From Candidatus Sericytochromatia bacterium S15B-MN24 CBMW_12 (GTDB lineage Bacteria; Cyanobacteriota; Sericytochromatia; S15B-MN24; UBA4093): a stretch of DNA of 64,000 nt. Positions within the stretch are counted from its first letter, which is position 1, and each line of letters starts with the position of its first letter. The notes below the pieces were generated by a model, which did no database searches, had not been told where the DNA came from, and saw only the letters and a program-made list of their open reading frames with translations. Location: contig DAZV01000029.1 of NCBI GenBank assembly GCA_002083825.1, positions 1 through 64,000 on the forward strand, read 5' to 3'. The position numbers and the translations under genes were made by a program. Positions 44,440 to 52,926 of the stretch are shown here, piece after piece.

Positions 44440-45576
44440 TCAGTCGGGACTGATGCCCGCGCGCTCCAAGACCGTCAGCGCGTTACCTCGCCAGGTAAAA
44501 CGCTCGACGACCCTGCGGCGGGCGTTTCGAGCCAGCTTCTCGGCGAGATCCGGATCCGCGAGCAATCTGCGGAAGGCCTCGGCCAAGGCGGGACTCGAGT
44601 TGGGTTCGACGAGCAGGCCGGAAACCCCATCGTCGAGGATCTCGGCGATGGCGGGGGTATTGGCTGCGACGATGGTCTTGCTCAGGGCCATGTACTCGAA
44701 GATCTTGAGCGGAGAGCCGTGCTGATTCGAGTTGGGCATGACGGCGATGTCGATACGTTCGCATGCCGCCAGGGCCTCCGCATGAGGGATCAAGCCCATG
44801 ATCGTGATCCGATCGCCCAGGCCGCGAGTGGCGATCTCCTGGTCCATCTCGGGGGTGGAGGGGCCGACCACGAGGAGATGCGCTTGCGGATACTGGCGGT
44901 GGATCTCGTCGAACGCGCGAATCAGGGAGGGAAGGCCATGCCAGGCTTGCCCCATCCCCACGAACCCGATGGTCGGCGACTCCCGGTTGAAGGCATGATC
45001 TCCCTCCGGGAAGTCCTCCAGGTGAATGCCGTTGTGAGTGACCGTGATCGACTCGGGCGAGACCCCCGCCAAGACCAGGCGACCCTTGAGATAGGCGCTC
45101 ACGGTGAAGACGTTCTGGCTGGCATGGAAGGCCACGAGATCCAGCAGGCGCCTCCAGGAGCGATAGGGCCCGATGCCCGCCCGTTCCTCGGAGACGACGC
45201 CGTTGACCTCCAGGGCGATCCGGGCACCGAAAAGCCTCAAGATCGCGATCAAGGGCACGTCCAACATCTCATGACGAACGTAAACGAGATCGGGGCGCAG
45301 GCGGAGGTAGGCGAGAAGCTTTTCGGGCATGGCGATCGCCAATCCCAATGACTGCAGCAATTTCCCCATGCCGGTCGGGCGTCCCTTCCGGGAGACCCGG
45401 CGCAAGATCCCGAGACCCAGCGGACAGGGGGGCTCGACCACCTCCATGAACTCGGAGAAGGCCCGCTGCATGGCGCGAATATGGACGTTGCCGCCCTCGC
45501 GCGCATGGAGCCCGTAGCGAAGATCGGCCACGTAGAGCAGGCGAAGGGGTTTAGGAACTCTGGAGACGCTCGTCAT
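44440..45576 (-). CDS. Glycosyltransferase family 4
   Basis: A 378-residue GT-B enzyme with [25 protein letters not shown] at the N-terminus (donor-fold first strand), [27 protein letters not shown], and [25 protein letters not shown], the E-x7-E-like region. The ATG at 45576 follows GAGG; a longer open frame upstream overlaps the duplicated leader and is not supported. It lies 56 nt upstream of the sugar dehydrogenase in the same direction, likely one operon. Confidence 0.9.
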   Translation of the reverse strand: MTSVSRVPKPLRLLYVADLRYGLHAREGGNVHIRAMQRAFSEFMEVVEPPCPLGLGILRRVSRKGRPTGMGKLLQSLGLAIAMPEKLLAYLRLRPDLVYVRHEMLDVPLIAILRLFGARIALEVNGVVSEERAGIGPYRSWRRLLDLVAFHASQNVFTVSAYLKGRLVLAGVSPESITVTHNGIHLEDFPEGDHAFNRESPTIGFVGMGQAWHGLPSLIRAFDEIHRQYPQAHLLVVGPSTPEMDQEIATRGLGDRITIMGLIPHAEALAACERIDIAVMPNSNQHGSPLKIFEYMALSKTIVAANTPAIAEILDDGVSGLLVEPNSSPALAEAFRRLLADPDLAEKLARNARRRVVERFTWRGNALTVLERAGISPD

Positions 45577-45647
45577 TCGGGCCTCGTAACGGTTGAGACG
45601 GGACGCATGCCTGCATTGTAGCAGACTCCTGGCCCGATAGTGGGGGA

Positions 45648-45846
45648 GCGTTCGAACCCCCGCGGAACTTGACGAAATCCTCACGAGTGACGCATTGACG
45701 ATAAGCATATTGACGCATTGACGATAAGCATATTGGTGACAAGCAACCTAAATACCGGGTACAATATCAACCAAGGGTTCGTGCGAAATTCGTCGTCACA
45801 AGCGTACGGCCATTCCCTCGTATCTCCGGCGCATCGAGCGTCTCGA
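45648..45846 (+). promoter_or_regulatory. Lipoprotein promoter-leader region, copy 1
   Basis: Similar over its whole length to 48099-48255. It contains GTGACA (45736-45741), 18 nt, TACAAT (45760-45765), and a leader starting CAAGGG. The leader can fold with AGGG/CCCT (45774-45777 with 45815-45818) and GTGCG/CGTAC (45781-45785 with 45803-45807); both stems are kept in copy 2 while the loop sequence differs. It drives the propeller lipoprotein gene at 45902. Confidence 0.7.
45688..45733. repeat. Perfect 23-bp tandem duplication
   Basis: 45688-45710 and 45711-45733 are identical and contain TTGACG twice. The duplication is just upstream of the -35 of copy 1 and is not present in copy 2. It may change promoter strength; it is not an array of iterons. 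Confidence 0.85.
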
Positions 45847-45901
45847 TCCCGGTTGGCGACAGCTTCTTAAGCTTCCCTCTCACGACGAAAGGATTCTCGC
45901 A

Positions 45902-48001
45902 ATGACGAAGGCGACCCGATGGACCATGGGGGCATGCTTGGCCCTCTCGCTGGGAGGGTGCCAGGCGTTCGCTCCAATCCAGAGCGCCCCCTCGATCAAC
46001 GCCCCTAGCACGTCCAACGCGGTGCCCGTCGAGAACGAGACGACCCGCCCCCTGGACATCAACCTGGGCAACGTTTCATTGCAAGTGAACTTGCCGATTC
46101 CCGAGCATGCGGTCCGCATGCCCTACTCGGCCCAGGCGGTGGATTCCTACACCTACGCCAACGTCACCGACATCCGGATCACCGTGATCGGCGCCGACAT
46201 CCCCACTCCCGTCGTCGCCAGCTTCGAGATCGGCAACGGCGCGACCTCGGTTTCCCACAACGTCTCGATCCCCGTCGGCAAGAACCGCGTCTTCCTGATC
46301 GAGGCCGTCGACCACAATGCCCCCAACCGCACGTTCGGCACCATCGCCAAGATCCGGGCGGTTGCCGACGTGACGGCCGGCGAATCGAACGTAATCACCG
46401 TCAACTCGGACACCACTGCGACGGCCGCCACCTTCGCCAAGCTGATCACCGATGGCCGCAACGGCAATGCCACCGCCCTAAACCTCGCCAAGACCATGGC
46501 CCCCGCGGCGGTCCAGGCCTGGGTCGGGACGAACCTCACCCGCTACGGCCAACAGGTCGCGGGGCAATTCGTCAAGCATCCGACCCTGGTCGACACCGAC
46601 AAGTTGGCAATCTACCTCCGCGATAACGCGGGCGCCCTTCCCGCCGCCGGCACCGCCGCCGAATACCTGCTCGGTGGCACCTTGACCGTCAACTTGCGCG
46701 ACCGCTCCACCGAGGCTCCCTTGACCGACGCCACCCTGACCCTCAGCGATTTCGCCTCGCCGAAAGCGGGGACCAGCGCCAACACCAACGGCGTCTACAC
46801 CCTCACCGATCTCACCCCGGGAACTTGGAGCCTCACGGTCACCTCGCCCACCCGGGTATCCACCAGCGTGAAGGTCACCGTGGAGGCGCGCGAAAACATC
46901 GGCGTCACGGTCGACGTGGACGGCGACGCGGCGCTCACGAACTTCGCCGGCGGCGGGACCGACGCTTACACCGACCTCGTGAGCGCGCAGACAATGCAAC
47001 TGACCAACCCCACGGGGGTTGCGGTCTTCACCAACCCCAAGAACAACATCAGCACCTCGTACAAGGATCTGACCTTCTTCTGCGAGAACACGGCGGACGG
47101 CAACATCTATCGTGTCAACGCCGATCGCACGATCACCCGCACCTCGACCGGGGTCGTTCCCTATCCCTACAAGATGAAGTTCGATCACCTCGGGAATCTC
47201 TGGGTCTCCTCGGGCGTGACCCTGCCGACCAAAGACGCGACGACGGGCGGCCTCTTCCGCTTCGACCGCCTGGCTTCGGGCGAACTGTCAACCACTCCCA
47301 CCCGGGTGGTGGCCAACCACACCGCAGCCATCGGCCATAACGCGACGCAATTCTACGGCGGTCCCTATTACTTCCACGCGGTTGGGGGGTTCGACGTTCG
47401 CCCCGACGGCGAGGTCTACTTCCAGTCCCGCTCGGACTCGCAACAGTATTACGGCCCCAATCACCGGACCTACTTCTACAAGATTGGCCTCGACGGCATC
47501 CTCAAGACGTCGGGCTACCCCGAATTCGCCACGACGGGCGTGTACGCCGACCTCGCGCTCGACGCCAGCGGCCAGTTGTTCAAGAGCAGCACCAACGGGA
47601 TCCAGCTCTTCGTGAAGAACGCCTGGGTGAACTTCGTCGGGGGAACCGCCGTCGGATCCACCGGGCATGGCCTCGATCGCACGCATGTCGACGCGAAGGT
47701 CAACGCCCCCAACTTCCTGCAAGCGACGGCCGACGGCAACCTCTACTTCGCCGACACCGCCAACCGCGCCCTGCGCATGGTCGCGGGCAACGGCAAGCTC
47801 TTCAACGTCGTGGGAACTCCGGGGGTTCAGGCCGGTTACACCGTGGGCCTCGCGCCCCTCGATCCGAACATCCGCCTGAATACCCTCGCCCAGTCGGCCT
47901 TCGACAGCATGGGCAACCTCTACCTGGTGGATAACGGCAACAAGCGGCTCCTCACGATCCGCAAGGGGGATTCGAACGCCGCCATCGCCGCGTCGTTCTA
48001 G
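45902..48001 (+). CDS. Secreted beta-propeller lipoprotein, paralog 1
   Basis: A 699-residue lipoprotein: lipobox LGGC, C20. Residues 55-160 are beta-rich (SYTYANVTDIRITVIGADIPT), 165-255 helical, 260-335 a carboxypeptidase-regulatory-like beta-sandwich (TNGVYTLTDLTPGTWSLTV), and the rest an NHL-type propeller (DHLGNLWVSSG, DASGQLFKSS, DGNLYFADTANRALRMVAGNG, MGNLYLVDNGNKRLLTI). It closely matches the protein at 49570 from end to end. AAAGGATTCTCGCA precedes the ATG. Role unknown; surface binding is plausible. Confidence 0.85.
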   Translation: MTKATRWTMGACLALSLGGCQAFAPIQSAPSINAPSTSNAVPVENETTRPLDINLGNVSLQVNLPIPEHAVRMPYSAQAVDSYTYANVTDIRITVIGADIPTPVVASFEIGNGATSVSHNVSIPVGKNRVFLIEAVDHNAPNRTFGTIAKIRAVADVTAGESNVITVNSDTTATAATFAKLITDGRNGNATALNLAKTMAPAAVQAWVGTNLTRYGQQVAGQFVKHPTLVDTDKLAIYLRDNAGALPAAGTAAEYLLGGTLTVNLRDRSTEAPLTDATLTLSDFASPKAGTSANTNGVYTLTDLTPGTWSLTVTSPTRVSTSVKVTVEARENIGVTVDVDGDAALTNFAGGGTDAYTDLVSAQTMQLTNPTGVAVFTNPKNNISTSYKDLTFFCENTADGNIYRVNADRTITRTSTGVVPYPYKMKFDHLGNLWVSSGVTLPTKDATTGGLFRFDRLASGELSTTPTRVVANHTAAIGHNATQFYGGPYYFHAVGGFDVRPDGEVYFQSRSDSQQYYGPNHRTYFYKIGLDGILKTSGYPEFATTGVYADLALDASGQLFKSSTNGIQLFVKNAWVNFVGGTAVGSTGHGLDRTHVDAKVNAPNFLQATADGNLYFADTANRALRMVAGNGKLFNVVGTPGVQAGYTVGLAPLDPNIRLNTLAQSAFDSMGNLYLVDNGNKRLLTIRKGDSNAAIAASF

Positions 48002-48023
48002 ACCTCCCCCTTCCTAATGGCAA

Positions 48024-48049
48024 GGGGCCTTCTCGGTCGAGAAGGCCCC
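48024..48049 (+). terminator. Terminator of propeller gene copy 1
   Basis: A perfect 12-bp stem GGGGCCTTCTCG with its complement and a 2-nt spacer, then GTTCC. The same stem follows paralog 2 at 51608, so it was duplicated with the gene. Confidence 0.8.
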
Positions 48050-48098
48050 GTTCCGCCGCCCCCCCACGAATCTCGCGAAGGCAGCAAATCGGCTCGAC

Positions 48099-48255
48099 GC
48101 GCTCGAACCCCGGGTATCTTGACGCAATCCTCACAAATGACACATTGATGACAAATATGAACGCTGGGTACAGTATCAATCAAGGGTTCGTGCGACATCC
48201 GTTAATTCAAACGTACGACCATTCCCTCGTATCTCCGGCGCATACGGCGTCTCGG
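48099..48255 (+). promoter_or_regulatory. Lipoprotein promoter-leader region, copy 2
   Basis: Homologous to 45648-45846. TTGATG (48145-48150), 18 nt, TACAGT (48169-48174). The leader starts CAAGGG and keeps the stems AGGG/CCCT (48183-48186 with 48224-48227) and GTGCG/CGTAC (48190-48194 with 48212-48216). It precedes a gene unrelated to that behind copy 1. Confidence 0.7.
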
Positions 48256-48305
48256 CCCGGATAGACCGCTCCCCGAATTCTCAACCAGAAGGTGGAAACT
48301 CAACC

Positions 48306-49538
48306 ATGAGGCAGAACTATCGCCTAACCCGTCCCATTCGCCTGATGGCCTGGGCGCTATGTGTTTCCACGATGCTCGGCTGCGTGAGTTCGCCGGCGAC
48401 CCATCCTGGCGACAGCATCGCCGTCTCGGCGCTCTCCGCCGAGGACCAAGCGTTGCTGGCCCACCTGTCCTTCGCGGTAAAGGCCGGCGAGAGCACTCAC
48501 TCCAAGTCGAGCTCGGCCTACCGGGTTCAGGACAGGGCCACGGCGGGCAATCACTATTTCACCGGCCCCTTCCCCACCACCCCGGGACAGCTTCCCGCCG
48601 GCTACAGCCTGCGACCGGCGATCGGCTGGTTGAAGGTCAACCCCGCCATCACGCAGGCCAACGGCAACACCACCACCGAGAGCTACTATTCCCCCAACGG
48701 CAACACCACCAGTCCGACGGCCTACACCCGCACGGTCGAGCGTGATGGGACGACCCTCTCGCAACTCTACGCGAGCCCCGACGTCGACGCGACCCTTCCG
48801 GAATTCTTCCAGTCCCGGATCACCTCCACCACCGGAACCGTGAAGCGAGCCGAGGAAACCTATTCCGTCTTCGAGACGACCAAGACCGCCCGCGGCTATC
48901 GCTGGTCCGTGCGCAACGCAAATGGCCTATCCGCCTGGATCCGCGCCTATCAGATCACCGAGCCGAATGGCACCAAGATCGACAAGTATGAGATCTTCAC
49001 CAATTACCAGGACGTCGGAGGTACCCCTCGCCCGATGCGCTTTGCCTACGGCATCTACAACGAGACGGCCGGCACCGGAACCGAGATGGTGGAGGACCTC
49101 GATGCCAATGGCTGCCAGGCTCTCGGGATATCGGCCTGGCGCGATCTGCAAAACGACAAGCTCGTCACCTACAGTCAGCTGGTTTTTGGAGCGGGAGCGG
49201 TTCACAAGGTGCTGACCTACAAGCCGCATGCCGCCGAAACCCTCACGACGGTGGAAGACTACCAGCCGGACGGCTCGGGCACCGGAACCGTCACCCTCAA
49301 CGACGTTCAACGCGGCACCACCGCCTGGGACACCACCGGGTTCGGCACGATCACGCTGAGCAGCGGCACGGTGGCCTACAAGGCGACTCGCAGCGGAATG
49401 CCCAACTACAAGCCACTCTGCGGGGACGGAGGGCCGCTGACCTCGACGCTTACCACCATCAACGGCAACTTCCTCGACGACGTCATCCTTCCCCCCAACG
49501 GACCGGGGGTCTCGGTCACGGTTGACGGCAGCTTCTAA
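48306..49538 (+). CDS. Lipoprotein of unknown function, propeller-less relative of 40998
   Basis: A 410-residue lipoprotein (lipobox MLGC, C26). Residues 30-360 align with the N-terminal domain of the protein at 40998: YFTGPFPTTPGQLPAGYSLRP, IGWLKVNPAIT, ESYYSPNGNTTSPTAY, AEETYSVFETTKTARGYRWS and DGSGTGTVTLNDVQRGTTAW. The propeller is missing; the end is a short tail (VSVTVDGSF). It starts an operon with the propeller paralog 2, 31 nt downstream. The domain family is not one I can name. Confidence 0.8.
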   Translation: MRQNYRLTRPIRLMAWALCVSTMLGCVSSPATHPGDSIAVSALSAEDQALLAHLSFAVKAGESTHSKSSSAYRVQDRATAGNHYFTGPFPTTPGQLPAGYSLRPAIGWLKVNPAITQANGNTTTESYYSPNGNTTSPTAYTRTVERDGTTLSQLYASPDVDATLPEFFQSRITSTTGTVKRAEETYSVFETTKTARGYRWSVRNANGLSAWIRAYQITEPNGTKIDKYEIFTNYQDVGGTPRPMRFAYGIYNETAGTGTEMVEDLDANGCQALGISAWRDLQNDKLVTYSQLVFGAGAVHKVLTYKPHAAETLTTVEDYQPDGSGTGTVTLNDVQRGTTAWDTTGFGTITLSSGTVAYKATRSGMPNYKPLCGDGGPLTSTLTTINGNFLDDVILPPNGPGVSVTVDGSF

Positions 49539-49569
49539 TCTTCCCTCTCACGACGAAAGGATTCCCGCA

Positions 49570-51588
49570 ATGAAAAAGGCAACCCGGTTGACCCTGGGGG
49601 CATGCTTGGCCCTCTCGCTGGGAGGGTGTCAGGCAATCGCTCCGATCCAGAACAATCCCTCGATCAACGCCCCTAGCGCGTCCATCGCGGCACCCGTCCA
49701 GAACGAGACGAGCCGCCCCCTGGACATCGACCTTGGTAACGTCTCGCTGCAAGTGAACCTGCCGATTCCCGCTCATGCGGTCCGCACGGCCTACTCGGCC
49801 CAGGCGGCGGATTCCTACACCTACGCCAACGTCACCGACATCCGGATCACCGTGATCGGCGCCGACATCCCCACGCCCATCGTCTCCGAGTTCCGGATCG
49901 CCAACGGCGCCACCGCGCTTTCCCGGGACGTCTCGATCCCGGCCGGCAAGAACCGCGTCTTCCTGATCGAGGCCATCGATCACAATGCCCCCAACCATAC
50001 TTTCGACACCATCGCCAAGATCCGGGCGGTCGCCGACCTTGATGCCGGCGGGGACAACGCGGTCACGGTCGGCAACGGCACCTCCGCGACGGGCGCCACC
50101 TTCGCCAAGTTGATCGCCGATGGCCGCAACGGCAACGCCACCGCCCTCAACCTCGCCAAGACCATGGATCCCGCCGCGGTCCAGGCCTGGATCGGAACGA
50201 ACCTCGCCGGCAAGCACGCCACCCTGGTCGACTCGGACAAGCTGGCCATCTACCTCCGCGATAACGCGGGCGCCCTTCCCGCCGCCGGTACCTCCGCGGG
50301 CTACCTGCTCGGCGGCACCTTGACCGTCACGCTGCGCAACCGGGTCGAAGAGACCGCGGTGACCGACGCGACCATGACCCTCAACGACTTCGCCTCGGCG
50401 GCGACGGGGACCAACACCAATACCAACGGCGTCTACACCCTCACCGACCTCACCCCGGGAACCTGGAGCCTCACGATCACCTCGCCCACCCGGGTGCCCA
50501 CCAGCGTGAAGGTCACCGTGCCGGCCCGCGGAAACGTCAATGCCACGGTCGACATGGACGGCGACACGGATGTCCTGAGCTTCGCCGGCGGCGGCGAAAT
50601 CCCCTACTCCGAGGGAATGAGCGCGGCCAACTTCCAGATGACCTCCCCCACGGGCGTCGCGGTCTTCACCAACCCCAACGGCAACATCACGTCCAACTAC
50701 AAGGACCTGGTCTACTTCACCGAGGACACCAACAACAAAATCTACCGCGTCAACGCCGATCGCACGATCAGCCTCATCTCGACCGCCGTGCCTCGGCCCT
50801 ACAAGATGGAGTTCGATCACGCGGGGAACCTCTGGGTCTCCTCGGGCGCGAACTACGCATCCTACAGCTTCCCGTCCGGCGGACTTTTCCGCTTCGATCG
50901 CCTGGCGAATGGTGAACTGTCCACCACTCCCACCCGCATGGTGGCCAACAACACGTCAAATTGCGGCCCGAATGCTCAATACACGGTGGGCGGATTCGAC
51001 GTGCTCCCCAGCGGCGAGGTCTACTTCCAGGCCCGCTCCGAGGGGTACCATCAGAACTCCTACATCTACAAGATCAACACCGACGGTAACGTCGCTGCGG
51101 CGGGCTACCCGGCCTTTACCCCGGCAACGCTCGCCGACATCGCGGTGGACGGCTCGGGCCAGATCTTCAAGACCAGCACCATCGGGATCCAGCTCTTCGT
51201 GAAGGACGCCTGGGTCAACTTCGTCGGCGGCGTCGCCGCCGGATCCACCGGGAACGGCGTCGATCGCACCGCCTCCACCGCGAAGGTCAACGCCCCCCAA
51301 TTCCTCCGCATGACCGCCGACAACGGCCTCTACTTCTCGGACGCCGGCAACCGCGCCCTGCGCATGGTCGCGGGCAACGGCAAGCTCTTCAACGTCGTGG
51401 GAACTCCCGGTAGCACGAATGGTTACTCGGTGGGTGTCGGCCCGCTCGACCCGAGCCTCCGCATGTCGACCCTCGGTCAGTCGGCCGTCGACAGCAAGGG
51501 CAACCTCTACCTGGTGGACACCGGCAACAAGCGCATCCTGACAATCCGCGAGGGGGATTCGAACGCCGCCATCGCCGCGTCGTTCTAG
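49570..51588 (+). CDS. Secreted beta-propeller lipoprotein, paralog 2
   Basis: A 672-residue lipoprotein (LGGC, C20) that closely matches the protein at 45902 in order of parts: beta-rich SYTYANVTDIRITVIGADIPT, helical region, regulatory-like beta-sandwich TNGVYTLTDLTPGTWSLTI, then NHL propeller with GNLWVSSG and NGLYFSDAGNRALRMVAGNG. It is shorter by small gaps, e.g. after VQAWIGTNLAG. I use the ATG at 49570 because the same AAAGGATTC-CGCA leader precedes paralog 1. Last gene of the 48306 operon. Confidence 0.85.
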   Translation: MKKATRLTLGACLALSLGGCQAIAPIQNNPSINAPSASIAAPVQNETSRPLDIDLGNVSLQVNLPIPAHAVRTAYSAQAADSYTYANVTDIRITVIGADIPTPIVSEFRIANGATALSRDVSIPAGKNRVFLIEAIDHNAPNHTFDTIAKIRAVADLDAGGDNAVTVGNGTSATGATFAKLIADGRNGNATALNLAKTMDPAAVQAWIGTNLAGKHATLVDSDKLAIYLRDNAGALPAAGTSAGYLLGGTLTVTLRNRVEETAVTDATMTLNDFASAATGTNTNTNGVYTLTDLTPGTWSLTITSPTRVPTSVKVTVPARGNVNATVDMDGDTDVLSFAGGGEIPYSEGMSAANFQMTSPTGVAVFTNPNGNITSNYKDLVYFTEDTNNKIYRVNADRTISLISTAVPRPYKMEFDHAGNLWVSSGANYASYSFPSGGLFRFDRLANGELSTTPTRMVANNTSNCGPNAQYTVGGFDVLPSGEVYFQARSEGYHQNSYIYKINTDGNVAAAGYPAFTPATLADIAVDGSGQIFKTSTIGIQLFVKDAWVNFVGGVAAGSTGNGVDRTASTAKVNAPQFLRMTADNGLYFSDAGNRALRMVAGNGKLFNVVGTPGSTNGYSVGVGPLDPSLRMSTLGQSAVDSKGNLYLVDTGNKRILTIREGDSNAAIAASF

Positions 51589-51607
51589 ACCTCACCCTTC
51601 CCTTGGA

Positions 51608-51635
51608 CGGGGCCTTCTCGATCGAGAAGGCCCCG
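51608..51635 (+). terminator. Terminator of propeller gene copy 2
   Basis: A perfect 13-bp stem CGGGGCCTTCTCG with its complement around a 2-nt AT spacer, then TTCCTC. Nearly identical to the stem at 48024. Confidence 0.8.
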
Positions 51636-51651
51636 TTCCTCATGGGGGCCG

Positions 51652-52779
51652 TCAGGGGGTATAGAGAGCCTCGACCCGGCGAATCATCACGGAGGTGTCG
51701 AATTCGGTTCGGGCGCGCGCTCGGCCCGCCTCCCCCATTCTCCGGGCGCGTTCCGGATCGTCGAGGAGTCGGGTAAAAGCCCGACGGATCGCCTCCTCGT
51801 CGCCGGACGGCACGCAAAATCCGGTCAGGCCCTCGTCGATCAGCTCGCTGACCCCCCCCACATCCGAGGCGATCACCGGCAACCCCGCGGCCATCGCCTC
51901 GATGATGGTCATGGGCAACCCCTCGAAGCGGCTGATGAGCGTGAAAATATCCATGGCGGCGAGGATGTCCGGCACGTCCTCGCGATTGCCCAGGAACGTC
52001 ACTTGCTCGGCGATTCCCAACTCTAGGGCCAGGAGCTGGATACGGGGGAAATCAGGCCCGCTCCCGACGAAGATCAGCCGGATGTTCGGCCGGCTTTCCA
52101 AAAGCGGCTGGAGGGCCAGGAGTAAGAACTCCGGGTGCTTCGGGAAGGCGAACCGCGCCACCATGCCGATCACGAGGTCCTCCGGCTCGAGGCCCAGCGC
52201 GGCACGGGTGGCGTGACGACGATCTCCGCGGAAGCGCTCCGTCTCGATCCCATTGAGAACGACCTGTAGCCGCATGGGCTCACAGAGGTTGAAGCGCAGG
52301 GCACGCTCCCGATCGTACTCCGATACCGGCACGATGACGTCCGATAGCGGGGCGAGGACCCGTTCGAGCCAGACGCTCCCTTGCAAGGGGAGCGGCGCGA
52401 GGCGCTCATGAAACGAGAAGCCATGCGCCGTGAAGAGAATCCGGGGCACCCGCGCCAGCTTGCCGGCCAGCCGCCCCAGGATTCCGGCCTTGGAGCTGTG
52501 GAGGTGCAGGACGTCCGGCTTCTCCCTCGCCAGGATCCCGCGAATCTCCCAGAGCGCCCGCCAGTCGTGAACGGGATGGATCGGGCGGCGAAGATGCCGC
52601 AACGGGTAGACACGCACCCCGCGCTCGCGCGCACGCTCGGTGAGCCAGCCCTCCCCCGCCGTCAGGAGGATTGGCTCGAAACGGCTGCGGTCCAACGCTT
52701 CGAGCAACTGCAGGACATGCATCTGCGCCCCGCCGATCTCGGGCAGGGTGATGAGGTAGGCTACCTTACGCACGGACAT
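51652..52779 (-). CDS. Glycosyltransferase family 4
   Basis: A 375-residue GT-B enzyme, starting VRKVAYLITLPEIGGAQMHVL, with VVLNGIETERF, MVARFAFPKHPEFLLLAL, IFVGSGPD and SRFEGLPMTIIEAMAAGLPVIASDVGG (E-x7-E motif). The ATG at 52779 follows GAGGAG; ATG 52812 upstream is not needed. Last gene of a tight minus-strand operon with the flippase and the GH-like gene; its start lies inside the small gene at 52766-52915. It probably adds a sugar to the lipid-linked polysaccharide unit. Confidence 0.92.
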   Translation of the reverse strand: MSVRKVAYLITLPEIGGAQMHVLQLLEALDRSRFEPILLTAGEGWLTERARERGVRVYPLRHLRRPIHPVHDWRALWEIRGILAREKPDVLHLHSSKAGILGRLAGKLARVPRILFTAHGFSFHERLAPLPLQGSVWLERVLAPLSDVIVPVSEYDRERALRFNLCEPMRLQVVLNGIETERFRGDRRHATRAALGLEPEDLVIGMVARFAFPKHPEFLLLALQPLLESRPNIRLIFVGSGPDFPRIQLLALELGIAEQVTFLGNREDVPDILAAMDIFTLISRFEGLPMTIIEAMAAGLPVIASDVGGVSELIDEGLTGFCVPSGDEEAIRRAFTRLLDDPERARRMGEAGRARARTEFDTSVMIRRVEALYTP

Positions 52780-52915
52780 CGCGCTCCTCGAAGTGACGGG
52801 AAAAAACCTCACCCTCGAGAGTGGTCCAGCTCAGGACGGTGCGGCGAGAGCGCGGCGACTCCCAACGGAAGGTCAAAAGCAGGGAAATCAGAGCCAGAAA
52901 AGTACGTCGCGTCAT
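52766..52915 (-). CDS. Small protein, 49 residues, unknown
   Basis: An intact short frame that reads MTRRTFLALISLLLTFRWES and ends FEERDVRA. AGGGAGA lies 7 nt before the ATG. It begins 11 nt after the stop of the gene at 52927 and overlaps the next gene by 14 nt, so the operon leaves no free space here. The N-terminus could be one short membrane helix; the rest is charged. It may couple translation of the glycosyltransferase or be a small membrane partner. No family recognised. Confidence 0.6.
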   Translation of the reverse strand: MTRRTFLALISLLLTFRWESPRSRRTVLSWTTLEGEVFSRHFEERDVRA

Positions 52916-52926
52916 CACGATTCTCC

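Noticed and set aside
45688-45733. Tandem repeats as replication iterons
   Set aside because: Only two units, no AT-rich unwinding region, no dnaA or rep gene near, and they sit just before a promoter.
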